From Phytopseudomonas dryadis (GTDB taxonomy: Bacteria; Pseudomonadota; Gammaproteobacteria; Pseudomonadales; Pseudomonadaceae), in NCBI RefSeq assembly GCF_004327355.1, contig NZ_QJUM01000008.1:123837-187836 (forward strand): a DNA stretch of 64,000 nucleotides, written 5' to 3'. Position numbers and translations under genes: made by a program. Below, piece after piece: positions 32,639 through 48,642 of the stretch. Position 1 is the first letter of the stretch. Each line of letters starts with the position of its first letter. Under the pieces are notes generated by a model that was given only the letters and a program-made list of their open reading frames with translations, did not search any database and had not been told where the DNA came from.

Positions 32639-33976
32639 TCAGACACAGACGCGAGCAACAATTTTAGCCAATTCATCGGCATAGCCACGCACCTGGGCTT
32701 CGTCCTCGCCCTCGACCATCACCCGCACCAGCGGCTCGGTTCCGGATTTGCGCAAAAGCACACGACCGCGCCCCGCCATGCTCTCGCTGACCCGCGCACT
32801 GGCAGCCTGCACATCCGGGTGCTCGAGCGGATCGACGCCACCGGCAAAACGCACGTTGACCAGCACCTGGGGGCACTTGCGCATGCCCTGGCGCGCCTCG
32901 GCCAGGCTCTGCTGCCGTCGGCGGATGGCCAGCAGCACCTGTAGCGCGGCAACGATGGCATCACCGGTGGTGACATGCTGGACACACACCAGATGCCCGG
33001 AGTTCTCTCCACCGAGCTGCCAGTTGCGCGCCAACAGTTCGGCAATCACGTAGCGGTCGCCGACCTTGGCCCGCACCAGGGGAATGCCCAGTTCGCTCAG
33101 GGCCAGCTCGAGCCCCAGGTTACTCATCAGGGTACCGACCACCCCGCCCTGCAACCGGCCTTGCGCCTGCAGATCCCGGGCGATGATGTACAGCAGTTCG
33201 TCACCGTCGACCAGCGCGCCGGTGTGATCGACCATCAGCACGCGGTCGGCATCGCCATCGAAGGCGATGCCCAGATCCGCCTGACGCGCCACCACCTCGG
33301 CCTGCAGGTTCTCGATGTGGGTCGAACCACAACCGGCATTGATGTTCAGCCCATTGGGCTGGGCCGACAGCACCGAGACCTCGGCGCCCAGTTCCTGGAA
33401 TACCGCGGGCGCCACCTTGTAGGCCGCGCCATGGGCACAATCGAGGACGATTTTCAGACCGGCGAAATCGGTACTGCTCGGCACGCTGCTCTTGCAGAAC
33501 TCGATGTAGCGGCCCGCGGCATCGTTGATCCGCGAGACCTTGCCCAACTGCTCGGAGTCGACCACGGTCATCGGCGTATCGAGCAACTCCTCGATCATCC
33601 GTTCGACATCGTCGGGCAGCTTGGTACCCTGCCCGGAGAAGAACTTGATGCCATTGTCGTGATGGGGGTTGTGCGAGGCACTGATGACGATCCCCGCCTC
33701 GGCATGGAAGGTCCGCGTCAGGTAGGCGATTGCCGGGGTCGGCATCGGCCCGAGCAACAGCACGTCGGCACCGGCCGCGGACAGGCCGGCCTCCAGCGCC
33801 GACTCGAACATATAGCCGGAGATACGCGTGTCCTTGCCGATCAGGATGCGGCACTTGCCCTGCTTGCGAAAGGCCATTCCCGCTGCCCAGCCGAGCTTGA
33901 GCATGAACTCGGGGGTAATGGGATACTCACCGACACGACCACGAATGCCATCGGTACCAAAATACTTTCGACTCAA
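32639..33976 (-). CDS. glmM: Phosphoglucosamine mutase
   Basis: The 445-residue enzyme converts glucosamine-6-phosphate to glucosamine-1-phosphate for UDP-GlcNAc, feeding peptidoglycan and LPS synthesis. The phosphoserine loop [14 protein letters not shown] has catalytic Ser101. The metal loop is [11 protein letters not shown]. The sugar-binding GGENSGH and the C-terminal phosphate-binding [15 protein letters not shown] are present. It lies 17 bases after folP and is probably co-transcribed with ftsH-folP. Confidence 0.96.
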   Translation of the reverse strand: MSRKYFGTDGIRGRVGEYPITPEFMLKLGWAAGMAFRKQGKCRILIGKDTRISGYMFESALEAGLSAAGADVLLLGPMPTPAIAYLTRTFHAEAGIVISASHNPHHDNGIKFFSGQGTKLPDDVERMIEELLDTPMTVVDSEQLGKVSRINDAAGRYIEFCKSSVPSSTDFAGLKIVLDCAHGAAYKVAPAVFQELGAEVSVLSAQPNGLNINAGCGSTHIENLQAEVVARQADLGIAFDGDADRVLMVDHTGALVDGDELLYIIARDLQAQGRLQGGVVGTLMSNLGLELALSELGIPLVRAKVGDRYVIAELLARNWQLGGENSGHLVCVQHVTTGDAIVAALQVLLAIRRRQQSLAEARQGMRKCPQVLVNVRFAGGVDPLEHPDVQAASARVSESMAGRGRVLLRKSGTEPLVRVMVEGEDEAQVRGYADELAKIVARVCV

Positions 33977-33993
33977 GACACGACTCCCTTTCG

Positions 33994-34845
33994 TTACCGC
34001 GCCGACTCGACTGCGGCGACCATGCGCACGACATCGACGGTTTCCGCCACATCGTGCACGCGTAGAATTGTTGCGCCCTTGGCGACCGCCAGGGCGGCCA
34101 GGGCAAGACTGCCATACAGGCGCTGATCGACCTCACACCCCAGCACGGCGCCGATCATGCTCTTGCGCGACACACCGACCAGCAGGGGCAGGCCGAACTC
34201 ATGCAAGGCCGGCATCCGCCGGAACAGATCGAGATTGTGCTGCAGCGTCTTGGCGAAGCCGAAGCCGGGATCGAGGATGATGCGCTCGGCCGGGATTCCC
34301 GCAGCCGCGCACACCGCCAGGCGCTCGCGCAGGAAATCCTCGACCGCCACCAGCACATCGGTATATTCCGGGCGCTGCTGCATGGTCGTCGGCTCGCCGC
34401 GCATGTGCATGAGGCATACCGGCAGGCCGCTGCGCGCCGCCACCTCGAGCGCGCCCTCGCGCTGCAGCGAGCGCACATCGTTGATCAACCCGGCACCGAG
34501 ACGGGCCGACTCGGCCATGACCTCGGGCGTGGAGGTATCCACGGAAACGATCACATCCAGCTCGGCGGCGATCGCCTCGACCACCGGCGCCACACGCTCG
34601 AGCTCTTCGTCCGCCGAGACCGCCTGCGCCCCCGGGCGCGTGGACTCGCCGCCGACGTCGATCAGGCTGGCGCCGGCCAGCAGCATGCCCTCGGCATGCC
34701 GCAAGGCGGCATCGCGCCTGGCGAAGCGACCGCCATCGGAAAAGGAGTCGGGCGTGACGTTGAGGATACCCATCACATGCGGATGGCTTAAATCAAGAAA
34801 CCGGCTGCCACACGGCAGCCGGTTCGGGTTTTGCGCTACGGACAT
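33994..34845 (-). CDS. folP: Dihydropteroate synthase
   Basis: The 283-residue TIM-barrel enzyme condenses p-aminobenzoate with dihydropterin pyrophosphate and is the sulfonamide target. Signatures are [38 protein letters not shown] and the C-terminal [15 protein letters not shown]. It follows ftsH by eight bases, the common proteobacterial arrangement ftsH-folP-glmM. Confidence 0.96.
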   Translation of the reverse strand: MSVAQNPNRLPCGSRFLDLSHPHVMGILNVTPDSFSDGGRFARRDAALRHAEGMLLAGASLIDVGGESTRPGAQAVSADEELERVAPVVEAIAAELDVIVSVDTSTPEVMAESARLGAGLINDVRSLQREGALEVAARSGLPVCLMHMRGEPTTMQQRPEYTDVLVAVEDFLRERLAVCAAAGIPAERIILDPGFGFAKTLQHNLDLFRRMPALHEFGLPLLVGVSRKSMIGAVLGCEVDQRLYGSLALAALAVAKGATILRVHDVAETVDVVRMVAAVESAR

Positions 34846-34853
34846 GGAGGACC

Positions 34854-36779
<1,926 letters not shown>

Positions 36780-36951
36780 TTAGCTACCCTCTGAAGCAGG
36801 CCCCTTGCCGAAGCGCGCTTCGCATGACGACCAGTTATGTACCGATCTAACTTACTACAAACGCCCGCGCATAGCTGACGCCGTCTGTAACCCTTTATGA
36901 GACATCAGACCATGCACCTATCCGCTTGGACTGACAACCACGCCTTTGGTT

Positions 36952-37584
36952 TTACTCTTCGCCACGGCCACGAAAGCCCCTGGCCAGCAGGTACTGTTCC
37001 CGGGAGCGATCGCGCGAGGACAGCGGCTTGCGCATCTGCACCTTGTCGAACAGACCCCGCACCTGCTTGTGATACTCGTCGAAACCTTCGCCCTGGAAAA
37101 TCTTGATCAGGAAATCACCGCCAGGGTTCAACACGCGAGTGGCCAGATCCAGCGCCAGCTCGCACAGATACATGGCACGCGGCTGATCCGCGGCCCTTAC
37201 CCCACTCATATTGGGGGCCATATCGGAAATCACAAGGTCCACCGGGTGATTATCGATCGCTTCGAGGATGCGGGCGAATACCGCATCGTCGGTGAAATCC
37301 CCCTGGATGAAGGTCACATCGGCGATGCTGTCCATCTCGAGGATATCCGAGGCGATCAGCCGCCCCTTGTCGCCGATCAGCCGGCTGGTCACCTGCGACC
37401 AGCCGCCGGGGGCGGCCCCCAGGTCGACCACGGTCATGCCGGGGCGCAGGATTCGATCCTTTTCCTGCACCTCCAGCAGCTTGTAACTGGCACGTGAACG
37501 GTAGCCGTCCTTTTGCGCCATTTTGACGTACGGATCGTCGAAATGCTCTTTCAGCCAACGCTGGCTGGTTTTGGAACGGGCCAC
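36952..37584 (-). CDS. rlmE: 23S rRNA 2'-O-ribose U2552 methyltransferase
   Basis: The 210-residue FtsJ/RrmJ methyltransferase modifies 23S rRNA in the 50S subunit. The SAM motif [14 protein letters not shown] (about 51-64) and catalytic K-D-K-E tetrad residues are visible: Lys in [11 protein letters not shown], Asp in [11 protein letters not shown], Lys in [11 protein letters not shown], and the C-terminal Glu. It is followed by ftsH and is divergent from yhbY across a 101-base gap. Confidence 0.96.
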   Translation of the reverse strand: MARSKTSQRWLKEHFDDPYVKMAQKDGYRSRASYKLLEVQEKDRILRPGMTVVDLGAAPGGWSQVTSRLIGDKGRLIASDILEMDSIADVTFIQGDFTDDAVFARILEAIDNHPVDLVISDMAPNMSGVRAADQPRAMYLCELALDLATRVLNPGGDFLIKIFQGEGFDEYHKQVRGLFDKVQMRKPLSSRDRSREQYLLARGFRGRGEE

Positions 37585-37685
37585 GCAAACACCTCGGATG
37601 GACGAATAATGAATAGCTGGGCGGGCCCGAAGAGGCTCGGTTAAACTAGCCCGCTTTTTACCAGATCAGACGCAGGGTTCAGATT

Positions 37686-37997
37686 ATGCCGCTCACTCAA
37701 GAGCAGAAGAAACAATTCAAATCTATCGGCCACCACCTGAAACCGGTATTGATCGTAGCCGACAATGGCCTGACCGAAGGCGTGCTGGCCGAACTGGAGC
37801 GCGCGCTGAACGATCACGAGTTGATCAAGGTACAACTGCGCATCGTCGAACGCGAAGATCGCCTGGCCGTGATCGATGAGCTGTGCAAGGCCAGCAAGGC
37901 CGAACTGGCGCAGGTGATCGGCAAGATGGCGCTGCTGTACCGCAAGAACCCCAAGCCGAACAAGAACCTGTCCAATATCAGCCGCTATCAGGGTTAA
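37686..37997 (+). CDS. yhbY: YhbY-type CRM-domain RNA-binding protein
   Basis: The 103-residue CRM-domain protein associates with pre-50S ribosomal particles. Family motifs are LTQEQKKQFKSIGHHLKPVLIVADNGLTEGVLAELERALNDHELIKVQL and IGKMALLYRKNP. It is divergent from rlmE, as in other gammaproteobacteria. Heptamer repeats begin only five bases after its stop codon. Confidence 0.93.
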   Translation: MPLTQEQKKQFKSIGHHLKPVLIVADNGLTEGVLAELERALNDHELIKVQLRIVEREDRLAVIDELCKASKAELAQVIGKMALLYRKNPKPNKNLSNISRYQG

Positions 37998-38001
37998 AGC
38001 A

Positions 38002-38194
38002 GCTGCAAGCTGCAAGACGGATGGCCGCCCCCTGCAAGCTGCAAGCTGCAAGCTGCAAGCTGCAAGCTGCAAGCTGCAAGCTGCAAGCTGCAAGCTGCAA
38101 GCTGCAAGCTGCAAGCCAATCAGAATGCCGCCCAGCATCTCAAGTCTGTCAAGCCCCATGCTGCTTTTACTTGAGGCTTGTAGCTTGCAGCTTA
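38002..38194. repeat. CTGCAAG heptamer array (12 perfect copies) and satellites
   Basis: Twelve perfect consecutive copies of CTGCAAG occupy 38032-38115. Two more copies lie at 38003-38016, and an inverted group (GGCTTGTAGCTTGCAGCTT) lies at 38176-38194. The array fills the convergent gap between yhbY and the DUF4149 gene and overlaps the latter's stop. The unit is 7 bp, so any expansion would shift a reading frame, but it is intergenic here. Confidence 0.97.
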
Positions 38195-38587
38195 TGGCTG
38201 CTTTCGCACCGGCACCGGCTGCTGCACCAGCAGCAGCCCGAAAAACGCCAGCAGCAGATAGCTGAAGCGCTGCAAGTACAGCGCCTGTGGCCAGCCCTCG
38301 AGCGAGGCCAGCAAGCCCAGCGCCACGACCAGCGTCGCCAGCAGCAACTGCCCGCGACGCTCGCGCCACAGCGCCGACAGCCCCGCCACCTTCGCCAGCA
38401 GGCCCGCCTGCAACAGCACGCACACCAGGGTGACGATCACCATCTGCGGCACCAGCGCACGCGCCACTTCCTCGATCAGCAAGGGCGCCAGCTTCGCTGC
38501 CGAGAGCCCCGGCAGCACCATGAAGTGCAATATCCACAGGCCACCGACCCAGAGGGTCTGCAGCAGCAGCCAGAGGGTCGTGGCCAT
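38192..38587 (-). CDS. DUF4149 inner-membrane protein
   Basis: The 131-residue protein has four predicted membrane segments (about 2-22, 41-65, 78-97, 107-123) and the conserved N-terminal TLWLLLQTLWVGGLWILHFMVLPGL. This matches the DUF4149 family located beside greA in Pseudomonas. Function is unknown. The start at 38587 (MATTLW) is preferred over one 21 codons upstream that overlaps greA. The C-terminus (VPVRKQP) ends within the satellite heptamers. Confidence 0.8.
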   Translation of the reverse strand: MATTLWLLLQTLWVGGLWILHFMVLPGLSAAKLAPLLIEEVARALVPQMVIVTLVCVLLQAGLLAKVAGLSALWRERRGQLLLATLVVALGLLASLEGWPQALYLQRFSYLLLAFFGLLLVQQPVPVRKQP

Positions 38588-38606
38588 GCCGGACGCGGCG
38601 GCCGGA

Positions 38607-39079
38607 TCAGATGTGGCGGACTTCGACAATCTCGTACTCGACCAGGCCATTCGGGGTCTTCACTGCCACCACGTCGCCCTCTTCCTTGCCGACCAGGGCA
38701 CGGGCAATGGGCGAACCGACGGAGATCTTGCCCTGCTTGATGTCGGCTTCGTCCTCACCGACGATCTGGTAGGACACGCTTTCGTCGGTCTCGACGTTGG
38801 CGATCTCCACGGTGGTGCCGAAGATCACCTTGCCGGTGTGGGCGATGCTGGTGACGTCGATGATCACCGCATTCTGCAGGCGACCTTCGATATCGCGGAT
38901 GCGCGCCTCGACCATGCCCTGCTGTTCGCGGGCGGCGTGGTACTCGGCGTTTTCCTTGAGGTCACCCAGCTCGCGGGCGGTGCCGATGTCCTGGCTGAGC
39001 TTGGGACGCACCACCTTGGTCAGGTGGGCCAGTTCTTCTTCCAGGGCGCGGGCGCCCTGGACGGTCATGGGGTACTTGT

Positions 39080-39083
<4 letters not shown>
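38607..39083 (-). CDS. greA: Transcription elongation factor GreA
   Basis: The 158-residue factor rescues backtracked RNA polymerase. The N-terminal coiled coil (about 8-75) carries the acidic tip [15 protein letters not shown]. The C-terminal FKBP-like domain includes [27 protein letters not shown]. The start at 39083 ([18 protein letters not shown]) overlaps the carB stop by four bases, so greA is translationally coupled to carB. Confidence 0.96.
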
Positions 39084-42301
<3,218 letters not shown>

Positions 42302-42332
42302 GGTATAGCTCTCGAATTCCTGGGCTCAGCGA

Positions 42333-43469
42333 TCAGCGACGGGCCGCCATGGCGGAGATGAAGCGGTCGAACAGCGGCGCGACATCGTTCGGCCCCGGGC
42401 TGGCCTCGGGGTGCCCCTGGAAGCTGAAGGCGTCCTTGTCGGTACGCTCGATGCCCTGCAGGGTGCCGTCGAACAGCGACTTGTGGATCGGCCGCAGGTT
42501 GCTCGGCAGGCTGTTCTCGTCGACGGCGAACCCATGGTTCTGGCTGGTGATCATCACCACGCCGGTATCCAGATCCTGCACCGGGTGGTTGGCGCCGTGA
42601 TGACCATGGCCCATCTTCAGGGTCTTGGCGCCGGAGGCCAGGGCCAGCAACTGGTGGCCGAGGCAGATGCCGAATACCGGGATGTCGGTTTCCAGTACGT
42701 CCTTGATCGCCTGGATGGCGTAATCGCAGGGCTCGGGGTCACCCGGGCCGTTGGACAGGAACACGCCGTCGGGATTCAGCGCCAGCACGTCCTTGGCCGG
42801 GGTCTGCGCCGGCACCACGGTCAGGCGGCAGCCGCGCGCGACCAGCATGCGCAGGATGTTCAGCTTGACGCCGTAGTCATAGGCCACGACGTGATACGGC
42901 AGTTCGCTGGCGGGAATCTCGGGATGACTGTCATCCTTCAGGTTCCAGACACTGGAGCGCCATTCGTAGCGCTCGCTGCAACTGACCTCCTTGGCCAGAT
43001 CCATGCCCTTGAGGCCGGGGAAGCCGCGCGCCAGCTCGAGGGCTTTTTCCTCGGTGGCATCAGCACCGACCAGGATGCAGCCGTTCTGCGAACCCTTCTC
43101 GCGCAGAATGCGGGTCAGGCGGCGGGTATCGATACCGGCGATGGCCACGGTGCCATTGGCCTTGAGGTAGTCCGCCAGGGACTGCTTGTTGCGCCAGTTG
43201 CTGGCGGTCAACGGCAGGTCGCGGATGATCAGGCCGGCGGCCCAGACGCGATCCGACTCGGCATCTTCCGGGGTGGTGCCGGTATTGCCGATGTGCGGAT
43301 ACGTCAGGGTGACGATCTGCTGGGCATAGGAAGGATCGGTGAGGATTTCCTGATAGCCGGTCATGGCGGTGTTGAACACCACCTCTCCGATAGTCTGGCC
43401 ATCGGCCCCGATGGCCTCGCCGCGAAAAATGCTGCCGTCAGCAAGGGCGAGTATGGCTGGCTTACTCAA
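42333..43469 (-). CDS. carA: Carbamoyl-phosphate synthase small subunit
   Basis: The 378-residue class I glutamine amidotransferase feeds ammonia to CarB. The catalytic nucleophile lies in [14 protein letters not shown], the oxyanion loop in [11 protein letters not shown], and the His/Glu dyad in [13 protein letters not shown]. The N-terminus is [20 protein letters not shown]. The start is TTG at 43469, preceded by GGGAGG at ideal spacing. The nine codons upstream in this frame are not homologous. The TTG overlaps the TGA of a 30-codon leader ORF (TTGA). Confidence 0.95.
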   Translation of the reverse strand: MSKPAILALADGSIFRGEAIGADGQTIGEVVFNTAMTGYQEILTDPSYAQQIVTLTYPHIGNTGTTPEDAESDRVWAAGLIIRDLPLTASNWRNKQSLADYLKANGTVAIAGIDTRRLTRILREKGSQNGCILVGADATEEKALELARGFPGLKGMDLAKEVSCSERYEWRSSVWNLKDDSHPEIPASELPYHVVAYDYGVKLNILRMLVARGCRLTVVPAQTPAKDVLALNPDGVFLSNGPGDPEPCDYAIQAIKDVLETDIPVFGICLGHQLLALASGAKTLKMGHGHHGANHPVQDLDTGVVMITSQNHGFAVDENSLPSNLRPIHKSLFDGTLQGIERTDKDAFSFQGHPEASPGPNDVAPLFDRFISAMAARR

Positions 43470-43558
43470 GAAGACCTCCCGTAGATCGTGGAGCAAACGC
43501 AGATTGTAAAAAAGCGGGATGACGTGTGAAGGTCATCCCGCTTTTTTATCTGATTCAT
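43466..43558 (-). CDS. Putative carA leader peptide
   Basis: A 30-codon ORF ([20 protein letters not shown]...) starts at ATG 43558. It reads straight through the terminator hairpin at 43508-43547 and stops at TGA 43468-43466, sharing bases with the carA TTG start. A ribosome on it would disrupt the terminator and could reinitiate at carA, an attenuation-like layout. No strong ribosome-binding site precedes it, so translation is inference. Confidence 0.5.
   Translation of the reverse strand: MNQIKKRDDLHTSSRFFTICVCSTIYGRSS
43508..43547 (-). terminator. Terminator/attenuator between dapB and carA
   Basis: AAAAAAGCGGGATGAC, a nine-base loop and GTCATCCCGCTTTTTT form a strong symmetrical intrinsic terminator just 38 bases before the carA start. 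It ends dapB transcription. It may also act as an attenuator of carAB, because the leader ORF spans it and the gap upstream (43559-43740) is where carAB promoters should lie. Confidence 0.85.
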
Positions 43559-43740
43559 TCTGCGCAACTTTTAGTGGACACACTAAAGCGGGAAGCTTAC
43601 AGGAAAAGCCCGATTTTCGAAAGCCGTCGCCGAGGAAAAACCGCTGATCAGGCACACCGCCAGGGTATCGGGGGGCGCAAGAAGCACCCGTGGCTGCGCC
43701 AGGAATGCCTGCCTGCGCCCAGCCACGGGCGTGCGGACAG

Positions 43741-44626
<886 letters not shown>

Positions 44627-45751
44627 TCAGAGATCGCCGAAGAAGCGCTTGACGCCTTCGAACCAGCCGTTGGCCTTGGGCGAATGGGAGCTGTCGCCCG
44701 CCAGGGACTGGCGGAACTCTTCGAGCAGCTCACGCTGACGCCGCCCCAGGTTGACCGGGGTTTCCACCGCCACCTTGCACATCAGGTCGCCGGCACCGCC
44801 GCCACGCACCGGCGCCACGCCCTTGCCGCGCAGGCGGAACAGCTTGCCGGTCTGGGTGCCCTCAGGGATCTTCAGCTTGACCCGGCCGTCGAGGGTCGGC
44901 ACTTCCAGCTCGCCGCCCAGCGCCGCATCGGCGAAGCTGATCGGCACCTCGCAATACAGGTGCTTGCCATCACGCTGGAAGATCGCGTGCTCGCGCACGT
45001 TGACCACCACGTACAGGTCGCCCGCCGGGCCACCCATGGCGCCGGCTTCGCCTTCGCCGCTGAGGCGGATGCGGTCGCCGGTGTCGACGCCGGCCGGCAC
45101 CTTGACCGACAGCGTCTTGTGCTCCTCGACCCGGCCATGGCCATGGCAGGAACCGCAAGGGTCGGTGATCATCTTGCCGCTGCCGTGGCAGCGTGGGCAG
45201 GTCTGCTGCACCGAGAAAAAGCCCTGCTGCATGCGCACCTGGCCGATACCGCCACAGGTGGTACAGGTCACCGGGCTGGTGCCCTTCTTCGCCCCGGAGC
45301 CATCGCAGGTCTTGCAGTTGACCAGGGTCGGCACGCGGATGGTCACCGTGGTGCCGCGCACCGCTTCTTCCAGATCCAGCTCGAGGGTGTAGCGCAGGTC
45401 GCTGCCGCGTTGGGCACCGCCCCGCTGGCCGCCGCGCTGGCCACCGAAGAAATCGCTGAAGACGTCGCCGAAGATGTCGGAGAAGTTGGCGCCGCCACCA
45501 CCGAAGCCGCCACCACCCATCTGGGGATCGACACCGGCATGGCCATACTGATCGTAGGCGCTGCGCTTGCCCGCGTCGGACAGCACCTCGTAGGCTTCGT
45601 TGGCCTCCTTGAAGGCCTCTTCCGCCGCCTTGTCGCCAGGATTGCGATCAGGGTGATGCTTCATCGCCAGGCGCCGGTAAGCCTTCTTCAGCTCACTCTC
45701 GCTGGCACCGCGCTCGACCCCCAGCACCTCGTAATAATCACGTTTAGACAT
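44627..45751 (-). CDS. dnaJ: Co-chaperone DnaJ
   Basis: The 374-residue Hsp40 stimulates the DnaK ATPase and delivers substrates. It has a J domain with HPD (about 33-35 in [11 protein letters not shown]), a Gly/Phe-rich region (about 75-110), and a zinc domain with four CxxCxGxG repeats ([32 protein letters not shown]). The C-terminal substrate domains follow. The start [11 protein letters not shown] at 45751 is used; an ATG three codons earlier (45760) is only a few bases from GAGAG and is possible. The gap to dnaK contains a perfect GC-rich hairpin (CCTGCCGCGC/GCGCGGCAGG). Confidence 0.96.
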   Translation of the reverse strand: MSKRDYYEVLGVERGASESELKKAYRRLAMKHHPDRNPGDKAAEEAFKEANEAYEVLSDAGKRSAYDQYGHAGVDPQMGGGGFGGGGANFSDIFGDVFSDFFGGQRGGQRGGAQRGSDLRYTLELDLEEAVRGTTVTIRVPTLVNCKTCDGSGAKKGTSPVTCTTCGGIGQVRMQQGFFSVQQTCPRCHGSGKMITDPCGSCHGHGRVEEHKTLSVKVPAGVDTGDRIRLSGEGEAGAMGGPAGDLYVVVNVREHAIFQRDGKHLYCEVPISFADAALGGELEVPTLDGRVKLKIPEGTQTGKLFRLRGKGVAPVRGGGAGDLMCKVAVETPVNLGRRQRELLEEFRQSLAGDSSHSPKANGWFEGVKRFFGDL

Positions 45752-45873
45752 TGGATTCATGCACTCTCAAAATTCGTACCGTCCAGACACACCAACGCGG
45801 GAGCAAGCCCCCGCGTGGCGGATCGCACCTGCCGCGCAGCGCGCGGCAGGCTGGAACACAGGCAAGCCGTGGC

Positions 45874-47793
45874 TTACTTGTTGTCCTTGACTTCCTCGAA
45901 CTCGGCGTCGACCACGTCGTCCGCAGGGCCCTTGGCTTCACCGGTATCCGCCGCGCCGGCAGCACCCGGCTGCGGCTGTTCGGCATACATTTTCTGCGCC
46001 AGCGGCGTGGTCGCTTCGGACAGCGCGTTCATCTTCGCTTCGATGGCCGCCTTGTCGTCGCCCTTGACCGCCACTTCCAGTTCGCCCAGGGCTTTCTCGA
46101 TCGCCGCCTTCTCGTCGGCGGTGGCCTTGTCACCCGCCTCGGTGAGCATCTTGCGGGTGGCGTGCACCAGCTGATCGCCCTGGTTGCGGGCGGTGGCCAG
46201 CTCTTCGAACTTGCGGTCTTCCTCGGCATTGGCCTCGGCGTCACGCACCATCTGCTCGATCTCTTCCTCGGACAGACCGGAGTTGGCCTTGATCACGATG
46301 GACTGGGTCTTGCCGGTGGCCTTGTCCTTCGCGCCGACGTGCAGGATGCCGTTGGCGTCGATGTCGAAGGTCACTTCGATCTGCGGTACGCCGCGCGGCG
46401 CCGGCGGAATCTCGGCCAGGTCGAACTTGCCCAGCGACTTGTTCTGCGCGGCCTGCTTGCGCTCGCCCTGCAGCACGTGAATGGTCACGGCGCTCTGGTT
46501 GTCGTCGGCGGTGGAGAACACCTGCGATTTCTTGGTCGGAATCGTGGTGTTCTTCTCGATCAGCGCGGTCATCACCCCACCCATGGTCTCGATCCCCAGG
46601 GTCAGCGGCGATACGTCGAGCAGCAGCACGTCCTTGACGTCACCCGCCAGTACCGCGCCCTGAATGGCGGCGCCCATGGCCACGGCTTCGTCCGGGTTGA
46701 CGTCCTTGCGCGCTTCCTTGCCGAAGAACTCGGTCACCAGCTTCTGCACCAGCGGCATGCGGGTCTGGCCACCGACCAGGATCACGTCGTTGATCGCGCC
46801 GACGTCGATACCGGCATCCTTCAGGGCCAGGCGGCAAGGCTCGATGGTGCGCTGCACCAGGTCCTCGACCAGCGACTCCAGCTTGGCGCGGGAGATTTTC
46901 ACGTTGAGGTGCTTGGGACCGCTGGCATCGGCGGTGATGTACGGCAGGTTGACGTCGGTCTGCTGGCTCGAGGACAGCTCGATCTTGGCCTTTTCCGCCG
47001 CCTCTTTCAGGCGCTGCATGGCCAGCGGGTCGCCCTTGAGGTTCATGCCGGTTTCTTTCTTGAACTCGTCGACCAGGTAGTCGATCAGGCGGATGTCGAA
47101 GTCCTCGCCACCGAGGAAGGTGTCGCCGTTGGTGGCCAGCACTTCGAACTGGTGCTCGCCATCGACTTCGGCGATCTCGATCACCGAGACGTCGAAGGTA
47201 CCGCCACCCAGGTCATAGACGATCACCGTGTGGTCGCCCTTGGCCTTGTCCATGCCATAGGCCAGCGCCGCCGCGGTCGGCTCGTTGATGATGCGCTTGA
47301 CGTCCAGACCAGCGATGCGACCGGCATCCTTGGTGGCCTGACGCTGGCTGTCGTTGAAGTAGGCCGGCACGGTGATCACCGCTTCGGTCACGGTCTCGCC
47401 GAGGTAGTCTTCGGCGGTCTTCTTCATCTTCTTGAGGATTTCAGCCGAAATCTGCGGCGGCGCCATCTTCTGGCCGTTGACTTCGACCCAGGCGTCGCTG
47501 TTGTCGGCCTTGACGATCTTGTACGGCACCATCTGGATGTCTTTCTGCACCACCTCTTCGTCGAAGCGCCGGCCGATCAGGCGCTTCACCGCATACAGGG
47601 TGTTGTGCGGGTTGGTGACCGCCTGGCGCTTGGCCGACTGGCCGACCAGAATCTCGCCATCGTTGGCGTACGCGATGATCGACGGCGTGGTGCGCGCGCC
47701 CTCGGCGTTCTCGATGACCTTGACGTTGCCGTTTTCAAGAATGGAGACACAGGAGTTGGTAGTCCCCAGGTCGATACCGATGATTTTGCCCAT
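45874..47793 (-). CDS. dnaK: Chaperone DnaK (Hsp70)
   Basis: The 639-residue Hsp70 has an ATPase domain ([52 protein letters not shown]), the linker [10 protein letters not shown] and a substrate-binding domain. The C-terminal tail ends [12 protein letters not shown]. The ATG at 47793 follows a GGGAGAG ribosome-binding site. Its own sigma32 promoter lies between it and grpE, overlapping the grpE stop codon. Order on this strand is grpE, dnaK, dnaJ. Confidence 0.98.
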   Translation of the reverse strand: MGKIIGIDLGTTNSCVSILENGNVKVIENAEGARTTPSIIAYANDGEILVGQSAKRQAVTNPHNTLYAVKRLIGRRFDEEVVQKDIQMVPYKIVKADNSDAWVEVNGQKMAPPQISAEILKKMKKTAEDYLGETVTEAVITVPAYFNDSQRQATKDAGRIAGLDVKRIINEPTAAALAYGMDKAKGDHTVIVYDLGGGTFDVSVIEIAEVDGEHQFEVLATNGDTFLGGEDFDIRLIDYLVDEFKKETGMNLKGDPLAMQRLKEAAEKAKIELSSSQQTDVNLPYITADASGPKHLNVKISRAKLESLVEDLVQRTIEPCRLALKDAGIDVGAINDVILVGGQTRMPLVQKLVTEFFGKEARKDVNPDEAVAMGAAIQGAVLAGDVKDVLLLDVSPLTLGIETMGGVMTALIEKNTTIPTKKSQVFSTADDNQSAVTIHVLQGERKQAAQNKSLGKFDLAEIPPAPRGVPQIEVTFDIDANGILHVGAKDKATGKTQSIVIKANSGLSEEEIEQMVRDAEANAEEDRKFEELATARNQGDQLVHATRKMLTEAGDKATADEKAAIEKALGELEVAVKGDDKAAIEAKMNALSEATTPLAQKMYAEQPQPGAAGAADTGEAKGPADDVVDAEFEEVKDNK

Positions 47794-47871
47794 TTCACTC
47801 TCCCGAAACTTTGATATATCCGCCGCCATGTCTCGACAGCTGCGGTAGCACTAAAACGCTTGACTCAATAA

Positions 47872-47897
47872 ATGGGGCCACACTGGCCGATTTCAAG
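47872..47897 (-). promoter_or_regulatory. Sigma32 heat-shock promoter of dnaK
   Basis: On the minus strand CTTGAA (47897-47892), a 14-base spacer and CCCCAT (47877-47872) match the sigma32 consensus. The -35 element overlaps the grpE stop codon, and the dnaK start is about 80 bases downstream. Confidence 0.85.
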
Positions 47898-48462
47898 CCT
47901 GCTCGTCGATCGACGGCGGCGCTTCGGCCGGCGCCTTGCTGACCACGACCATGGCCGGGCGCAGCAGGCGTCCGTTGAGCAGGTAGCCCTTCTGGAACAC
48001 CTTGAGCACGCTGTTGGGCTCGACGTTGGTGCTTTCCTGCATGGCCATGGCCTGGTGGTGCTCCGGATTGAACGGCGCCCCATGGGGGTCGATGGCCTCG
48101 AGCTGGTAGCGCTTGAGCGTGTCGAGGAACAGCTTGAGCGTCAGCTCCATGCCCTCGCGCACCGCCTTGATCGCCTCGTCATCCGGGCTCGACAGCTCGA
48201 GCCCGCGCTCCAGACTGTCGACCACCGGCAGCAGGTCGTTGGCGAATTTCTCCAGAGCGAACTTGTGCGCCTTCTCGACATCCTGCTCGGCGCGACGGCG
48301 TACGTTCTGCAGGTCGGCGGCCATGCGCAGCGACTGATCCTGCGCAGTCGCCAACTGCTCTTCCAGCGCTTGCACGCGAGCAGCCAGTTCATCGCCCGGC
48401 GTAGCGTCGAGCGCCGCTTCTGCCTCGGGAATCTGCGGTTCCTGGTTCTGTTCGTCAGCCAT
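47893..48462 (-). CDS. grpE: Nucleotide exchange factor GrpE
   Basis: The 189-residue exchange factor for DnaK has an acidic N-terminus. A long coiled coil (about 25-90: [37 protein letters not shown]) is followed by the beta-domain containing [30 protein letters not shown]. It is preceded by GAGGAGAG and driven by a sigma32 promoter about 55-80 bases upstream. Confidence 0.96.
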   Translation of the reverse strand: MADEQNQEPQIPEAEAALDATPGDELAARVQALEEQLATAQDQSLRMAADLQNVRRRAEQDVEKAHKFALEKFANDLLPVVDSLERGLELSSPDDEAIKAVREGMELTLKLFLDTLKRYQLEAIDPHGAPFNPEHHQAMAMQESTNVEPNSVLKVFQKGYLLNGRLLRPAMVVVSKAPAEAPPSIDEQA

Positions 48463-48516
48463 GCCTCTCTCCTCTGAATGATTCGACGAGCCTCAACTCG
48501 CACGTCTGCCGGCTAT

Positions 48517-48542
48517 ATGGGGGCGGATTGCGCCGCTTCAAG
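48517..48542 (-). promoter_or_regulatory. Sigma32 heat-shock promoter of grpE
   Basis: On the minus strand CTTGAA (48542-48537), a 14-base spacer and CCCCAT (48522-48517) are present. The element is identical in both boxes and spacing to the dnaK promoter 645 bases away. Confidence 0.88.
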
Positions 48543-48603
48543 GGCTCGCCGCGCAACCACCCGCGAAGGCGGGCGACGAGGATTGTCAGCCGCGGACAAA
48601 ACA

Positions 48604-48619
48604 CTGTATAAATAACCAG
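48604..48619 (+). promoter_or_regulatory. LexA (SOS) box of recN
   Basis: CTGTATAAATAACCAG has the CTG-N10-CAG arrangement of LexA operators. It is 24 bases upstream of the recN start codon, as in other gammaproteobacteria. Confidence 0.88.
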
Positions 48620-48642
48620 ACAACATTCTGGGAGGCCCCGCC

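Noticed and set aside
38032..38115. Possible CRISPR array
   Set aside because: The unit is 7 bp without spacers and there are no cas genes; this is a microsatellite.
45752..45873. Third sigma32 promoter before dnaJ
   Set aside because: No CTTGAA/CCCCAT pair was found; the gap holds a GC-rich hairpin, so dnaJ is probably read from dnaK.
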